Part shown: piece after piece, positions 34,302 to 43,225 of the stretch
Position numbering within the stretch: position 1 is the stretch's first letter
Layout of the letters: each line of letters starts with the position of its first letter
Assembly (NCBI RefSeq): GCF_013387455.1
Contig: NZ_VWNC01000001.1
Location: 1-64,000, forward strand
DNA: 64,000 nt
Direction: 5' to 3'
DNA from: Mariprofundus sp. NF
GTDB lineage: Bacteria > Pseudomonadota > Zetaproteobacteria > Mariprofundales > Mariprofundaceae
Made by a program: the position numbers and the translations under genes
Notes under the pieces: generated by a model
Told to the model about the DNA's origin: nothing
Seen by the model: only the letters and a program-made list of their open reading frames with translations
Database searches by the model: none

Positions 34302-34517
34302 TTAGTAGTCGCGGTTCTCGCGCATACGTACACGGCGAAGGCGCTTCATTAAACGTTTGCGTGCAGCAGCTTCCTTACGCTTTTTAGCGATAGAAGGCTT
34401 CTCATAGCACTCACGACGACGGCATTCGGAAATGACGCCACCTTTTTCAACCTGTTTACGGAAACGCTTAAGCGCGATTTCGAACGGCTCATCAGAATTA
34501 ACTCTAATTCCTGGCAT
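34302..34517 (-). CDS. rpsU: 30S ribosomal protein S21
   Basis: A 71-aa, highly basic small-subunit protein ([18 protein letters not shown], then Arg/Lys-rich tail). It has an unusually complete Shine-Dalgarno: AAGGAGGTGAT, the full complement of the 16S rRNA 3' end, 8 nt before ATG. The divergent leader (34518-34659) contains GC-rich hairpins (GACGG/CCGTC and GCGCT/AGCGC) and two copies of AGGCTCGC, possibly a structured 5' UTR. Confidence 0.98.
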   Translation of the reverse strand: MPGIRVNSDEPFEIALKRFRKQVEKGGVISECRRRECYEKPSIAKKRKEAAARKRLMKRLRRVRMRENRDY

Positions 34518-34659
34518 GTAAAAACATCACCTCCTTGGGCTCATTCCCAAAAAAACTGTGGCCTTTAGCGACGGGCTACCGTCAGGCTCGCCCTTCTCTC
34601 ATCGCGGCGCTAGGCTCGCAGCGCACCAATAACGGGTGCAGAGAAAAGGGCGACGGATT

Positions 34660-36246
34660 ATGGCGATAGAAAATGACAAGTCAAATCAGCATGAGAGCAG
34701 GCGCTCTTCAGGTCTGATTCGAGCTGCATCCAAAGTGGGTGGCTGGACCATGCTCTCCCGAATTCTCGGTTTTGTTCGTGATATCTTTCTGGCCCGTATC
34801 CTCGGTGCAGGGCCTATTGCAGATGCCTTTTTTGTGGCATTCAAGCTGCCCAACTTTTTTCGCCGTATGTTTGCCGAGGGCACGCTGACAGTCGCGCTGG
34901 TGCCGGTGCTCTCTGATCAACGGCAGCAGGGTGAAGAGCATGCCCACAAGTTCCTTAATGCGCTGGCTACACTACTACTGCTTGCCGTAACCGGTTTCAC
35001 ACTGCTTGGCATGCTGTTGATGCCGTGGTTGCTCTATCTCTTTGCGCCCGGCTTTGCCGATGAGGCGGATCGCTGGGCTATGGCTTTGCAGTTGGCCCGC
35101 TGGATGTTTCCCTATCTGGCGATGATCTCGCTGGCAGCAATGGCCTGGGCTGTTCTCAATACCTATAAGCAGTTCTCTGTGCCGGCGGCGAGTCCGGCAC
35201 TGCTGAATGTAGCCATTATCTTTGCCGCCATTGTGCTGGCTCCCTATTTCGATAGCCCGGCCATGGCTCTGGCGATCGGTGTGTTGCTGGGCGGTTTTCT
35301 GCAGCTGATGATCCAGTTTCCTGCCCTCAAACGTATTGGCTGGGTGCCGCGCATCAGCTTTGATTTCAAGCAGGATGCCATTGCTGAGACGATGCGTCTG
35401 TTTGGTCCGGCTGTGCTGGCTATCGCGGCAGTACAGATCAATATCCTTGTCGGCACGATTCTGGCCACGCTGCTGGAGAGTGGTGCGGTATCCTATCTCT
35501 ACTACGCTGATCGCATTGTGCAGTTGCCGCTGGCACTGTTTGGCATCGCCATGAGTACGGCGCTGCTACCAGCTCTCTCCGGCCATATCTCTAAAGGGGA
35601 TCAGGAAGCAGCCGCAGATGATCTGCGTTCAGGGCTGGCCTGGCTGACATGGATTACACTGCCGTGTGTGGTGGGTGCGATCTATCTCGCCGAGCCGATT
35701 ATTGTAACGCTGTTTGAACGTGGCGCCTTCACCCATGCCGATAGTATTGCCACCGCGGCCACACTGCAGGCCTATGCAGTCGGATTGATTGCTTTCTGCT
35801 GGGTGCGACTGCTGGCCACGGCCTGTTATGCAGAGAAGGATGCCAGGGCACCGATGCGGTATGCGGCAATCAGTGTGGCTGTAAATATTGTATTGGCAGT
35901 AATCTTTATGCAGTTCTGGGCGTATGTGGGGCTGGCGCTGGCTACCTCGCTGGCAGCATTTGTGAATGTGGCACTGCTCTATATCAGGCTTACAAAAAGT
36001 TACGGTTCACTGTTCAGTGACAAAACAGCGCGCCGCCTGATCACCGCAACCATCGCCAGCCTGTTGATGTTTGCCGGGCTCTACCTCTTTAATAACCTGA
36101 TCTGGGTCTTCCCTGTTGATGGCGGTGCCATTCAGTTTGGCTGGATCGCCATGGCAGTGGCTGGTGGCATCGCAGTTTTCCTGTTTTCTGCTTTACTACT
36201 GGGTGAGAGAGAGTTGTTGATGCGCTTTTTAAGAAGAGGAAAATAA
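34660..36246 (+). CDS. murJ: Lipid II flippase MurJ
   Basis: A 528-aa MOP-superfamily integral membrane protein with about 14 helices that flips lipid II across the inner membrane. The family signature GFVRDIFLARILGAGPIADAFFVAFKLPNFFRR is recognisable near the N-terminus, with the conserved charged residues. I start at the ATG at 34660 (AAGGGCGACGG upstream); an in-frame GTG at 34636 would add 8 residues. The next gene starts 3 bp after the stop. Confidence 0.96.
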   Translation: MAIENDKSNQHESRRSSGLIRAASKVGGWTMLSRILGFVRDIFLARILGAGPIADAFFVAFKLPNFFRRMFAEGTLTVALVPVLSDQRQQGEEHAHKFLNALATLLLLAVTGFTLLGMLLMPWLLYLFAPGFADEADRWAMALQLARWMFPYLAMISLAAMAWAVLNTYKQFSVPAASPALLNVAIIFAAIVLAPYFDSPAMALAIGVLLGGFLQLMIQFPALKRIGWVPRISFDFKQDAIAETMRLFGPAVLAIAAVQINILVGTILATLLESGAVSYLYYADRIVQLPLALFGIAMSTALLPALSGHISKGDQEAAADDLRSGLAWLTWITLPCVVGAIYLAEPIIVTLFERGAFTHADSIATAATLQAYAVGLIAFCWVRLLATACYAEKDARAPMRYAAISVAVNIVLAVIFMQFWAYVGLALATSLAAFVNVALLYIRLTKSYGSLFSDKTARRLITATIASLLMFAGLYLFNNLIWVFPVDGGAIQFGWIAMAVAGGIAVFLFSALLLGERELLMRFLRRGK

Positions 36247-36248
36247 GC

Positions 36249-37061
36249 ATGCGTCGTGATGTGATTGTATTCGATATCGAAACGGTGGTGGATGCCGATA
36301 GTGCACGGCGGATACTGCGCCTGCCCGATCTCAATGATTTTGAGGCGCGCGACACACTCTCCGACTATTTCCTTGAGAAGACCGATGGTCGTAACGATTT
36401 TCCACGTCAGCCCTTTCATCAGGTGGTGGCTATCTCCTATGGCCACCTGATTCATGAACCGGGTGAAGAGGGGGGGGAGCTGGTGATGCGCCGGCTGGCA
36501 ACCGGTGGTGAAAGCAGGAGCAGTGAGAAGGAGCTGCTGGAAGGGTTTTTCCATCTGATTGAGACGCGTGCGCCGCAACTGGTCAGTTTTAACGGCCGTG
36601 GCTTTGATGTGCCGGTACTGAAATACCGGGCCATGGCACATGGTTTGTCTTGCCCGCGCTGGTTCACGCAGGGCGATAAATGGAATGGTTATGACTCCCG
36701 CTACTCTAAAGAGTATCACTGCGACCTGATCGAAGTGCTCTCCGATTTCGGTGCATCGGCGCGCTGTTCAATGGATGAGGTGGCGGCAGTGTTCAATGTG
36801 CCGGGTAAGCTGGATACAGCCGGGGAGAATGTGCGCGAGATGTTTGAGGCAGGTCAGATTGACGCGATCCGTAACTACTGCGAAACCGATGTGTTATCGA
36901 CCATGCTGATCTTCCTGCGTCAGCAGCTCTTTTGCGGTGCACTGACTGAAGGTGCTTATGCCCGTACCCTGATCGGTATCCGTAACTATCTCGAAACAGA
37001 ATCCGAATCCCGCGCCCATCTTGGTGAATATCTGCAGGCCTGGGATCAGCTGGCGCACTGA
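36249..37061 (+). CDS. PolB-type 3'-5' exonuclease-like protein
   Basis: A 270-aa RNase H-fold protein of the family of predicted exonucleases related to the proofreading domain of PolB. DEDD residues are visible: D9 and E11 (FDIET), the aspartate in FNGRGFDVPVL, and the YCETD aspartate near the C-terminus. It contains only the exonuclease part and no polymerase. It follows murJ with a 2-bp gap, so it is in the same operon. A role in DNA repair or RNA processing is possible but not shown. Confidence 0.88.
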   Translation: MRRDVIVFDIETVVDADSARRILRLPDLNDFEARDTLSDYFLEKTDGRNDFPRQPFHQVVAISYGHLIHEPGEEGGELVMRRLATGGESRSSEKELLEGFFHLIETRAPQLVSFNGRGFDVPVLKYRAMAHGLSCPRWFTQGDKWNGYDSRYSKEYHCDLIEVLSDFGASARCSMDEVAAVFNVPGKLDTAGENVREMFEAGQIDAIRNYCETDVLSTMLIFLRQQLFCGALTEGAYARTLIGIRNYLETESESRAHLGEYLQAWDQLAH

Positions 37062-37072
37062 TTGAAGCTATT

Positions 37073-37318
37073 TTGAAGCATAAACCTCACATCTATCTGA
37101 CCCGGGCTCTGCGTATCTTTGAACTGACAAGGCGCAAACGATTTGCCAAAGCAGCATTGAGTGAACTGGTCGATGGAGATCCTGATCCGGTTGTGCTGGA
37201 TATGATCATTGAACAGTTCGGCATCAAACCACCAAAAACCCAATACAGTAAAAAGATGATCGCACTGGCACGCAAGCGGGCGCTGCAGTGCGCGAAAGAG
37301 TCCGGCCTCAGCGATTAA
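37073..37318 (+). CDS. Small basic hypothetical protein
   Basis: An 81-aa basic protein of unknown family (RRKRFAKAALSELVDGDPDP, then KKMIALARKRALQCAKE). The only usable start is a TTG at 37073, 11 bp after the exonuclease stop. The 4-bp overlap of its end with the convergent HD-GYP gene is unusual but possible. It may be the third gene of the murJ operon; expression is unproven. Confidence 0.5.
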   Translation: MKHKPHIYLTRALRIFELTRRKRFAKAALSELVDGDPDPVVLDMIIEQFGIKPPKTQYSKKMIALARKRALQCAKESGLSD

Positions 37319-40080
37319 AAGGAGAAGTGCTCTTCTGCCAATAGCTTCACACAGGCATCCACGCAGGCTTCGTCATACTTCGTGCCTCTATGGTTTTTGA
37401 TCTCATCGATTGCCATCTCCATGCCCAGACTAGGGCGGTAGGGCCTGTGGCTGCTCATCGCCTCAACCACATCAGCTACAGCAATAACTTTCGCCTCCAG
37501 GCATATCTCATCGCCCTTCAGCCCTCTGGGGTAACCCGAGCCATCGATCCGCTCATGATGCTGGTAGGCAATATCTGCGACAGGCCATGGGAATTTTACA
37601 TCCTCAAGGATTTTGAAGCCGCTTTCAGGGTGTGATTTAATCAGCTCGAACTCTGCTTCAGTCAATTTTCCCGGTTTGCTCAATATCTCTGCAGGCAGCT
37701 GAATCTTGCCGATATCATGGATGATAGCCCCCATCCTGATCCCTTCAATCAGCTCTTTATCCAATCCCATCTTCTGGGCAATGGACCGGGCCAGTCTTGA
37801 TACACGCTGCTGGTGACCGGCGGTATATGGATCCCGTGCTTCAACCGCTTTAGAGATAGCCAGGATGGTGCCGATCAGACTCTCTCTGATAATCAGTTCG
37901 CTCTCTTCTATCGCCTCTTTATGTTTGCTTAACTCAGAGAGGTCGCGAATGAAGGCATTGAATGTGAGTTTATCCCCTTGCTTTAATGGCACAATCGATA
38001 GCTCTACAGGAATGATATGGCCATCTTTATGCATGGCGGTGATCTCAATGTGTGTGTTAAGCACCTTAGCTTCACCTGTGGCAAGGTAGTGCTTCATTCC
38101 TGCTGTGTGCGGCTGCCTGAATTCAGCAGGAACGATGGTGTCAGCCAGTTCTCTGCCTTTCACCTCATCAAAAGTGAAACCAAACAGATGTTCAGCTTCG
38201 GGATTCCAGTCGATAATAGTGCCAGCGCTATCGATACTCACAAATGCATCCCGAGCATTCTCAATAATACCTCTGGCATGCGCCTCTGCTGCTTTCAATG
38301 CACTATTCGCCTGTTCGCTTGCAGTGATATCCAGAACGGACGATTGGTAACCGATGATATTCCCGGCGGCATCGTTAATCGTTGAGGCTAATCCATAGGC
38401 ATTGAATGTGGTCCCATCCTGTTTCAGGGCTGTGTATTCACCTTCCCACGCGCCACTGCTGTTCAATGCCTGAACAATTGCATGCGCCTCCGCCTCATCA
38501 CTCACAAATGCACTGATGGACTTGCCGACTACACCCTCCAGACTTTCATAACCCCAGATTTTGAGGAAGGTGTCATTGGCGTGGGTGATGATGCCGGCAC
38601 TGTCTGCGATACTGTTGGCAGTAATGGAGTGCTCAAAAACCAGATCTTTCAACAGCAGCTCAGACTCTGCCTGCTTGCGTTCGGTGATATCTTCACCGGA
38701 AAACAGAATGCCTGTAATGCAGTCGTTATGATCTCTAATAACCGTATTATGAAAGGTAATAGTTCTTGGCTCGCCTGTTTTTGTGAGCACTACATTTTCA
38801 TAATGTTCAACAGAGGTGCTATCGCCTGTCATGAGTTGATTGAACACCGCCTCCACCGTCTGGCGGAGATCTTCTGGGATACAGAGCTCAAACCAGCTTC
38901 TGCCTATAGCCTCCTGTTCAGACCAGCCTAATACCGCGCTCGCTTGCTGATTAAATAGCTTGATCCGTCCACTCTCATCCAGTGCAACCATCATTGATCC
39001 GGCAATATCGAGATAGCGTTGCGCCACCTCTTTTTCAGCATTGATACGTTGTCCATGCTCTTTCTGGATGGTGATATCTGTTGCAATGCCTTCAATGGCG
39101 ACTGGTTTGTCCTGCGCATCGGTGATCAGTACGTTACGCTGATGAATCCATTTTGTATCACCTGCTCTGGTGATAATCTGATACTCATAACTGGTAGGTA
39201 CGATGCCCGCCAGCAGATCATGCCACTGCTCTTCAAAATATGACCTGAAATCAGGGTGCATCAGTTCAGCGATGATGTTCGGTGATCTGTAGAACTCTTC
39301 CGGTTCTGCACCGAAAACCTCACCGCAGGCCCGGTTGATATACTCATATCTGCCATCTGGAAGTGACATGCGGTAGATAACATCTTTGGCGTGGGATGCC
39401 AGCCGTGTGAACTGTCTGGTGCTATCGGCAAATCTAACTGCAATCTCTCTGCTTAAGCGGTAAAAGATAAGCATTGCGCCGAGGCCCACCAGAATAGCGA
39501 CTACAATGGCTGTAATGCCCGCCTTGATGTATGGCGCATGGATCTCGCTCATATCAATTTTGGCAACAATGCCCATATTCAGCGCCTCTACCGGCTCATA
39601 GGCCGCCAGTACCAGAGTGCCTCGGTAGTCCCTGCCAACCATCCAGCCCGACTCACCGGATAGAGCCCGGCGCATCGGCTCGGCATTGATCCCTTCAAAT
39701 GGATCGGGTGCAGGGATACTCCTTTCTGATAGATGGTTTCTGAGCAGGAAGATGATTTGATCGTCAACTCTTCTGCCCAGTGTGAATTCACCGCTATGGC
39801 CGAATTGAAACAATTCGTGGGCGGCTTTGATTTGGCTTAAGGTACTTTCAAAGGGTTCCAGGTCTGCATGAAATGTATGCCCCTCACTATCTTCGTGCTC
39901 TGCAATCGATTCAATGAGCCGCGCATTGCTTTGCACGGTTTCACTCAGCCGCTCTGCGATTTCTGTTATCGATGTCTCATAGATAATGATTGCACCGATT
40001 CCGGATGCAACAAGCACGGCAATAAACATCGTCAGGGCAAGCCCTGCGAGTTTGTTGCGAATCAATCCTGTCCGGTACAT
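37315..40080 (-). CDS. Membrane PAS-HD-GYP cyclic-di-GMP phosphodiesterase
   Basis: A 921-aa sensor. TM1 (about 13-35) and TM2 (about 187-207) enclose a periplasmic sensory domain of about 150 residues. Four PAS domains follow at roughly 225-340, 350-475, 480-600 and 605-725, and then an HD-GYP output domain. The catalytic motifs are intact: HDIGK (788-792) and HHERIDGSGYP (841-851), so it probably degrades c-di-GMP. The input signal is unknown. It stands alone on the minus strand and its end overlaps the preceding plus-strand gene by 4 bp. Confidence 0.93.
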   Translation of the reverse strand: MYRTGLIRNKLAGLALTMFIAVLVASGIGAIIIYETSITEIAERLSETVQSNARLIESIAEHEDSEGHTFHADLEPFESTLSQIKAAHELFQFGHSGEFTLGRRVDDQIIFLLRNHLSERSIPAPDPFEGINAEPMRRALSGESGWMVGRDYRGTLVLAAYEPVEALNMGIVAKIDMSEIHAPYIKAGITAIVVAILVGLGAMLIFYRLSREIAVRFADSTRQFTRLASHAKDVIYRMSLPDGRYEYINRACGEVFGAEPEEFYRSPNIIAELMHPDFRSYFEEQWHDLLAGIVPTSYEYQIITRAGDTKWIHQRNVLITDAQDKPVAIEGIATDITIQKEHGQRINAEKEVAQRYLDIAGSMMVALDESGRIKLFNQQASAVLGWSEQEAIGRSWFELCIPEDLRQTVEAVFNQLMTGDSTSVEHYENVVLTKTGEPRTITFHNTVIRDHNDCITGILFSGEDITERKQAESELLLKDLVFEHSITANSIADSAGIITHANDTFLKIWGYESLEGVVGKSISAFVSDEAEAHAIVQALNSSGAWEGEYTALKQDGTTFNAYGLASTINDAAGNIIGYQSSVLDITASEQANSALKAAEAHARGIIENARDAFVSIDSAGTIIDWNPEAEHLFGFTFDEVKGRELADTIVPAEFRQPHTAGMKHYLATGEAKVLNTHIEITAMHKDGHIIPVELSIVPLKQGDKLTFNAFIRDLSELSKHKEAIEESELIIRESLIGTILAISKAVEARDPYTAGHQQRVSRLARSIAQKMGLDKELIEGIRMGAIIHDIGKIQLPAEILSKPGKLTEAEFELIKSHPESGFKILEDVKFPWPVADIAYQHHERIDGSGYPRGLKGDEICLEAKVIAVADVVEAMSSHRPYRPSLGMEMAIDEIKNHRGTKYDEACVDACVKLLAEEHFSF

Positions 40081-40233
40081 CTTCCTGAACCCAAATAAAA
40101 CCGCCTATCCAACAGAGTTGATTTTTTTATACCAGCAATTTCTTATGCCATCTCTATTATATGCGAAGGGAAGGTCACTGCGGTATGGGGCGAAGGTATG
40201 TGCGTTGATATTCATGATTTCAGACCAATATCT

Positions 40234-40425
40234 CTATTCATCCACAACAGGCTTGCCATAGATGTGGTGAATTCTGGCTTCGGCCTCTAACCAGTCGCCA
40301 AGTGAAGAGCCACCTGCAAAACCACGCTGCTCGGCAAGATAATATGCCTGTTCAGCAATCACTCTCCTCAGGTTTTCAGGGGTGGCGTTTGTGCTGTTTT
40401 CCTTGAGCCGGTTTGCATCAGACAT
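40234..40425 (-). CDS. DUF2934 family protein
   Basis: A 63-aa protein with the DUF2934 core: an IAEQAYYLAEQRG helix followed by GDWLEAEARI. These small proteins are common in proteobacteria, and their function is unknown. I start at the ATG at 40425 because GGAG lies 7 nt upstream; a longer form from 40473 has no such support. The 150 bp between it and the HD-GYP start contain nothing I recognise. Confidence 0.8.
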   Translation of the reverse strand: MSDANRLKENSTNATPENLRRVIAEQAYYLAEQRGFAGGSSLGDWLEAEARIHHIYGKPVVDE

Positions 40426-40547
40426 TTGAGACTCCGTGGATGCATTGAATGAAGTCAGTAGCTGAGCGTGCATGAATGCATCGCTACCAGTATAGCATAA
40501 ATATGACGGTTAGATATTTTTGCAAGAGAAATGACATCGATGATAAT

Positions 40548-40576
40548 AAAAAAAGGCCCCTTGCGGGGCCTTTTGA
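40548..40576. terminator. Bidirectional terminator of the TolB-like gene
   Basis: AAAAGGCCCC / GGGGCCTTTT with a TTGC loop, flanked by A and T runs. On the minus strand it follows the TolB-like stop by 18 bp. Confidence 0.93.
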
Positions 40577-40592
40577 TAAACGGGGTTAGATT

Positions 40593-41660
40593 TTACTGCT
40601 GAGCAGTTGTCGGCCAGCCGATAGTCCAGATGTGGAAGCTGTGGGCTGCTGCTGATTTGACCTGATGCTGATGTAGCATCTCCTTGCTGATGGCGCGATC
40701 GGAGTGGAAATAGATGCGGCCATCTTTGCCCATGCGGGCAGCACCATCACGGGCTGCATCGCGGGTGATCTGGGTCAGGTTGCGACCATCACTGCCGATA
40801 GCCCAGATATCCCACTGTGATTTTCCTTTTTTACGCATATCGGCATCGGCGCGATTGGAGGTGAAGAGAATCCATTTGCCATCACTGCTCCAGGAGGGCT
40901 GCACATCCACACTTCTGGCATCGGTGACCTGGATAAGATCGCTGCCATCGGTGTTGATACGGAACAGATGCACGCTGCGCCCGGCTTGCATGGCAAACAC
41001 AATGCTTTTGCCATCGGGGGCGAGAGCCGGATTAATACCTTCAGCCAATATGCGCTCGGAACCATCCTGGTTAAAACGCACGATTTCAGACGTGAATCCT
41101 GCTACCTGCCAGTTGTTAAAAGCATCATGTTTGGTTTTGCTGATGGTTTTCTTTTTATAGTCGATAGCTTTCATGCGCACGGCAATAATCGACTCATCGG
41201 CCAGCACCAGTGGTTGAGTGAGGGCACCGTGCAGCGGTTGAATGCGACGCTGCATACCTTCGCCATCGGATATCTTCTCCCACAGGCCAAGTCCGCCAGC
41301 GCGCTCGGAGAGGTAGTAGATATGCCCCTCATCTTTCCAGCCGAAGGAGTCCAGTGCCCGTGCATCATTGGCGATAACACTATTGGCCGGATCACCATTT
41401 TCACTGTAGCGACGGCTGATCGATGTCTGCTTGCCTTGACGGGACAACGTCAGAATATATTTTCCATTGGGAGAAGGCTGCGGATACATCTCACTCTCCT
41501 TGCTCTCCAGGGTCAGCAGTTCGGCACTATCTGCAGGCGCGTGGGCTGTTTTGTTGCTGATTGAGTTGGCCGAAGTCTCCAGCCATTCAAGAACGTTTTC
41601 TGCATGAGCTGCCGGAGCAGCAAGCAGTAGTGCCAAACTAAGCATTGTTATGTGTCGCAT
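40593..41660 (-). CDS. TolB-like periplasmic beta-propeller protein
   Basis: A 355-aa exported protein: signal peptide ending in AHA, then WD40/PD40-type beta-propeller blades (PQPSPNGKYILTLSR, PALAPDGKSIVFAMQ, PSWSSDGKWILFTSNR). It lacks the N-terminal domain of TolB and is not in a tol-pal operon, so it is a TolB relative rather than TolB itself. The start is the ATG at 41660 with GGAGGGG upstream; the longer frame to 41696 is unlikely. Function unknown. Confidence 0.82.
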   Translation of the reverse strand: MRHITMLSLALLLAAPAAHAENVLEWLETSANSISNKTAHAPADSAELLTLESKESEMYPQPSPNGKYILTLSRQGKQTSISRRYSENGDPANSVIANDARALDSFGWKDEGHIYYLSERAGGLGLWEKISDGEGMQRRIQPLHGALTQPLVLADESIIAVRMKAIDYKKKTISKTKHDAFNNWQVAGFTSEIVRFNQDGSERILAEGINPALAPDGKSIVFAMQAGRSVHLFRINTDGSDLIQVTDARSVDVQPSWSSDGKWILFTSNRADADMRKKGKSQWDIWAIGSDGRNLTQITRDAARDGAARMGKDGRIYFHSDRAISKEMLHQHQVKSAAAHSFHIWTIGWPTTAQQ

Positions 41661-41779
41661 GAGATGAACCCCTCCGAATGTCAAAAGATGGCGCAATATG
41701 CGCTTATTCAGATAAATGAAAAATGGATTGAAAATGAAAGTTTATTCATGGAGACATCGCTGCCATGATTGGATCCACA

Positions 41780-41812
41780 AAAAAAGGTCCCGATTCAATC
41801 GGGACCTTTTTG
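41780..41812. terminator. Terminator of the dapD-SRPBCC transcript
   Basis: AAAAGGTCCCGAT / ATCGGGACCTTTT with a 3-nt loop and flanking A/T runs, 19 bp beyond the end of the SRPBCC gene on the minus strand. Confidence 0.92.
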
Positions 41813-41830
41813 AGCAGGTTGAACATCTGT

Positions 41831-42277
41831 TTAAGCCTCTGCTTCCAGAAGCTCTTTGAGATTGGCAAAATCCATCTCAAGTTCCCGTTTGGCGATGTGC
41901 CCGACAACCGGAGATGCCACCTTAAAGAAGCGGCCTACATCAACGCTTAGTGTGCGCTTTACAACGGTGGCGTTGCCATTGGCTGTAAACGCCATTGAGG
42001 TCGCCATCGGGAACGGCCCGGTTGTGCTTTTGGCTGACCAGTAGCTGCCATCTTCATTGCGCTCAGTGACAATCCAATCCTGCTCAATGACGCGGCCGAG
42101 GAACTTCTCTTTGGCGTGGTAAATAGTGCCAACGCACGGTTCACCCTCATCCTTCTGACGCGACTCCAGCACCGATGTCTGCCACATCGGGTCGTTGTTG
42201 CAGTCATCAACAAAGGCGATCACCTCACTGATCGGACGATTAATCTCTATGCTGGTTTCCAATTTGCTTAATGGCAT
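41831..42277 (-). CDS. SRPBCC (START-like) family protein
   Basis: A 148-aa protein with the helix-grip fold of polyketide cyclase/SRPBCC proteins (SIEINRPISEVIAFVDDCNNDPMW at the start and a long C-terminal helix ending in FANLKELLEAE). Members bind hydrophobic ligands; the ligand here is unknown. It starts 21 bp after dapD on the same strand with a GGGGGAG ribosome site, so the two are probably co-transcribed. Confidence 0.82.
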   Translation of the reverse strand: MPLSKLETSIEINRPISEVIAFVDDCNNDPMWQTSVLESRQKDEGEPCVGTIYHAKEKFLGRVIEQDWIVTERNEDGSYWSAKSTTGPFPMATSMAFTANGNATVVKRTLSVDVGRFFKVASPVVGHIAKRELEMDFANLKELLEAEA

Positions 42278-42298
42278 CTCTTCTCCCCCTGTTGCGGA

Positions 42299-43123
42299 TC
42301 AGGCCTCGCGGAGCAGCTCCGTAATGCCTGTTTTTGAACGCGTCTGTTCATCCACCTTTTTCACAATAACTGCGCAGTAGAGGTTAGGGCCACCGGATTT
42401 GCCCGGCATCGAGCCTGATACCACCACGGAGTAAGGCGGAACTTCACCGTAGTATACATCACCAGTCTCACGGTCGTAAATACGTGTCGACTTACCGATA
42501 TAGACACCCATGGAAAGAACCGAGCCTTCGCGGATAATGCAGCCTTCAACCACTTCAGAACGGGCACCGATAAAGCAGTTATCCTCAATGATGGTAGGGG
42601 TGGCCTGCAGTGGTTCAAGGACGCCACCGATACCTACGCCACCAGAGAGGTGAACATTTTTACCGATCTGTGCACAGGAGCCGACAGTGGCCCAGGTATC
42701 TACCATGGTGCCTTCATCAACGTAGGCTCCAATATTAACATAGGAGGGCATCAGCACTGTTTTCGGTGCGATGTAGGCGCCTTTACGAACTGATGCCGGA
42801 GGAACCACGCGCATGCCGCCTTTACGGAACATATCTTCGCCCCAGCTGGCAAATTTCTGCGGAACCTTATCGTAGTAGTTGGTGCCGCCACCGTGGATGA
42901 CCTGATTGTCGTGCAGTTTGAAGTAGAGCAGTACACCCTTTTTCAGCCACTCCTGAGTGATCCAGTTGCCCGCATCATCCTTTTCGGCAACGCGAACGCC
43001 ACCATCATCCAGCAGCTGAATGGTGTGCTCAACGGCATCACGAACTTCGGCAGTGGCCGAACGCATATCCCACTCATTTTTTGTGTCCCAAGCGCCTTCA
43101 ATGACTTTCTGTAAATGATTCAC
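42299..43123 (-). CDS. dapD: Tetrahydrodipicolinate N-succinyltransferase
   Basis: A 274-aa enzyme that succinylates tetrahydrodipicolinate in lysine and diaminopimelate synthesis. The left-handed beta-helix hexapeptides ([33 protein letters not shown]) and the [11 protein letters not shown] segment are the DapD hallmarks. Together with the nearby dapC it shows the succinylase branch. A 102-bp gap separates it from the upstream decarboxylase gene. Confidence 0.97.
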   Translation of the reverse strand: MNHLQKVIEGAWDTKNEWDMRSATAEVRDAVEHTIQLLDDGGVRVAEKDDAGNWITQEWLKKGVLLYFKLHDNQVIHGGGTNYYDKVPQKFASWGEDMFRKGGMRVVPPASVRKGAYIAPKTVLMPSYVNIGAYVDEGTMVDTWATVGSCAQIGKNVHLSGGVGIGGVLEPLQATPTIIEDNCFIGARSEVVEGCIIREGSVLSMGVYIGKSTRIYDRETGDVYYGEVPPYSVVVSGSMPGKSGGPNLYCAVIVKKVDEQTRSKTGITELLREA

Positions 43124-43225
43124 GGACGAACTCCTGTATTCATGTATTTATCTGATAAAGTAATGTAGTGAGTAACAACTATATAGAGTTACCTGCTGCA
43201 ATCCAGTGCCGGCAAGGGGGTGGCT

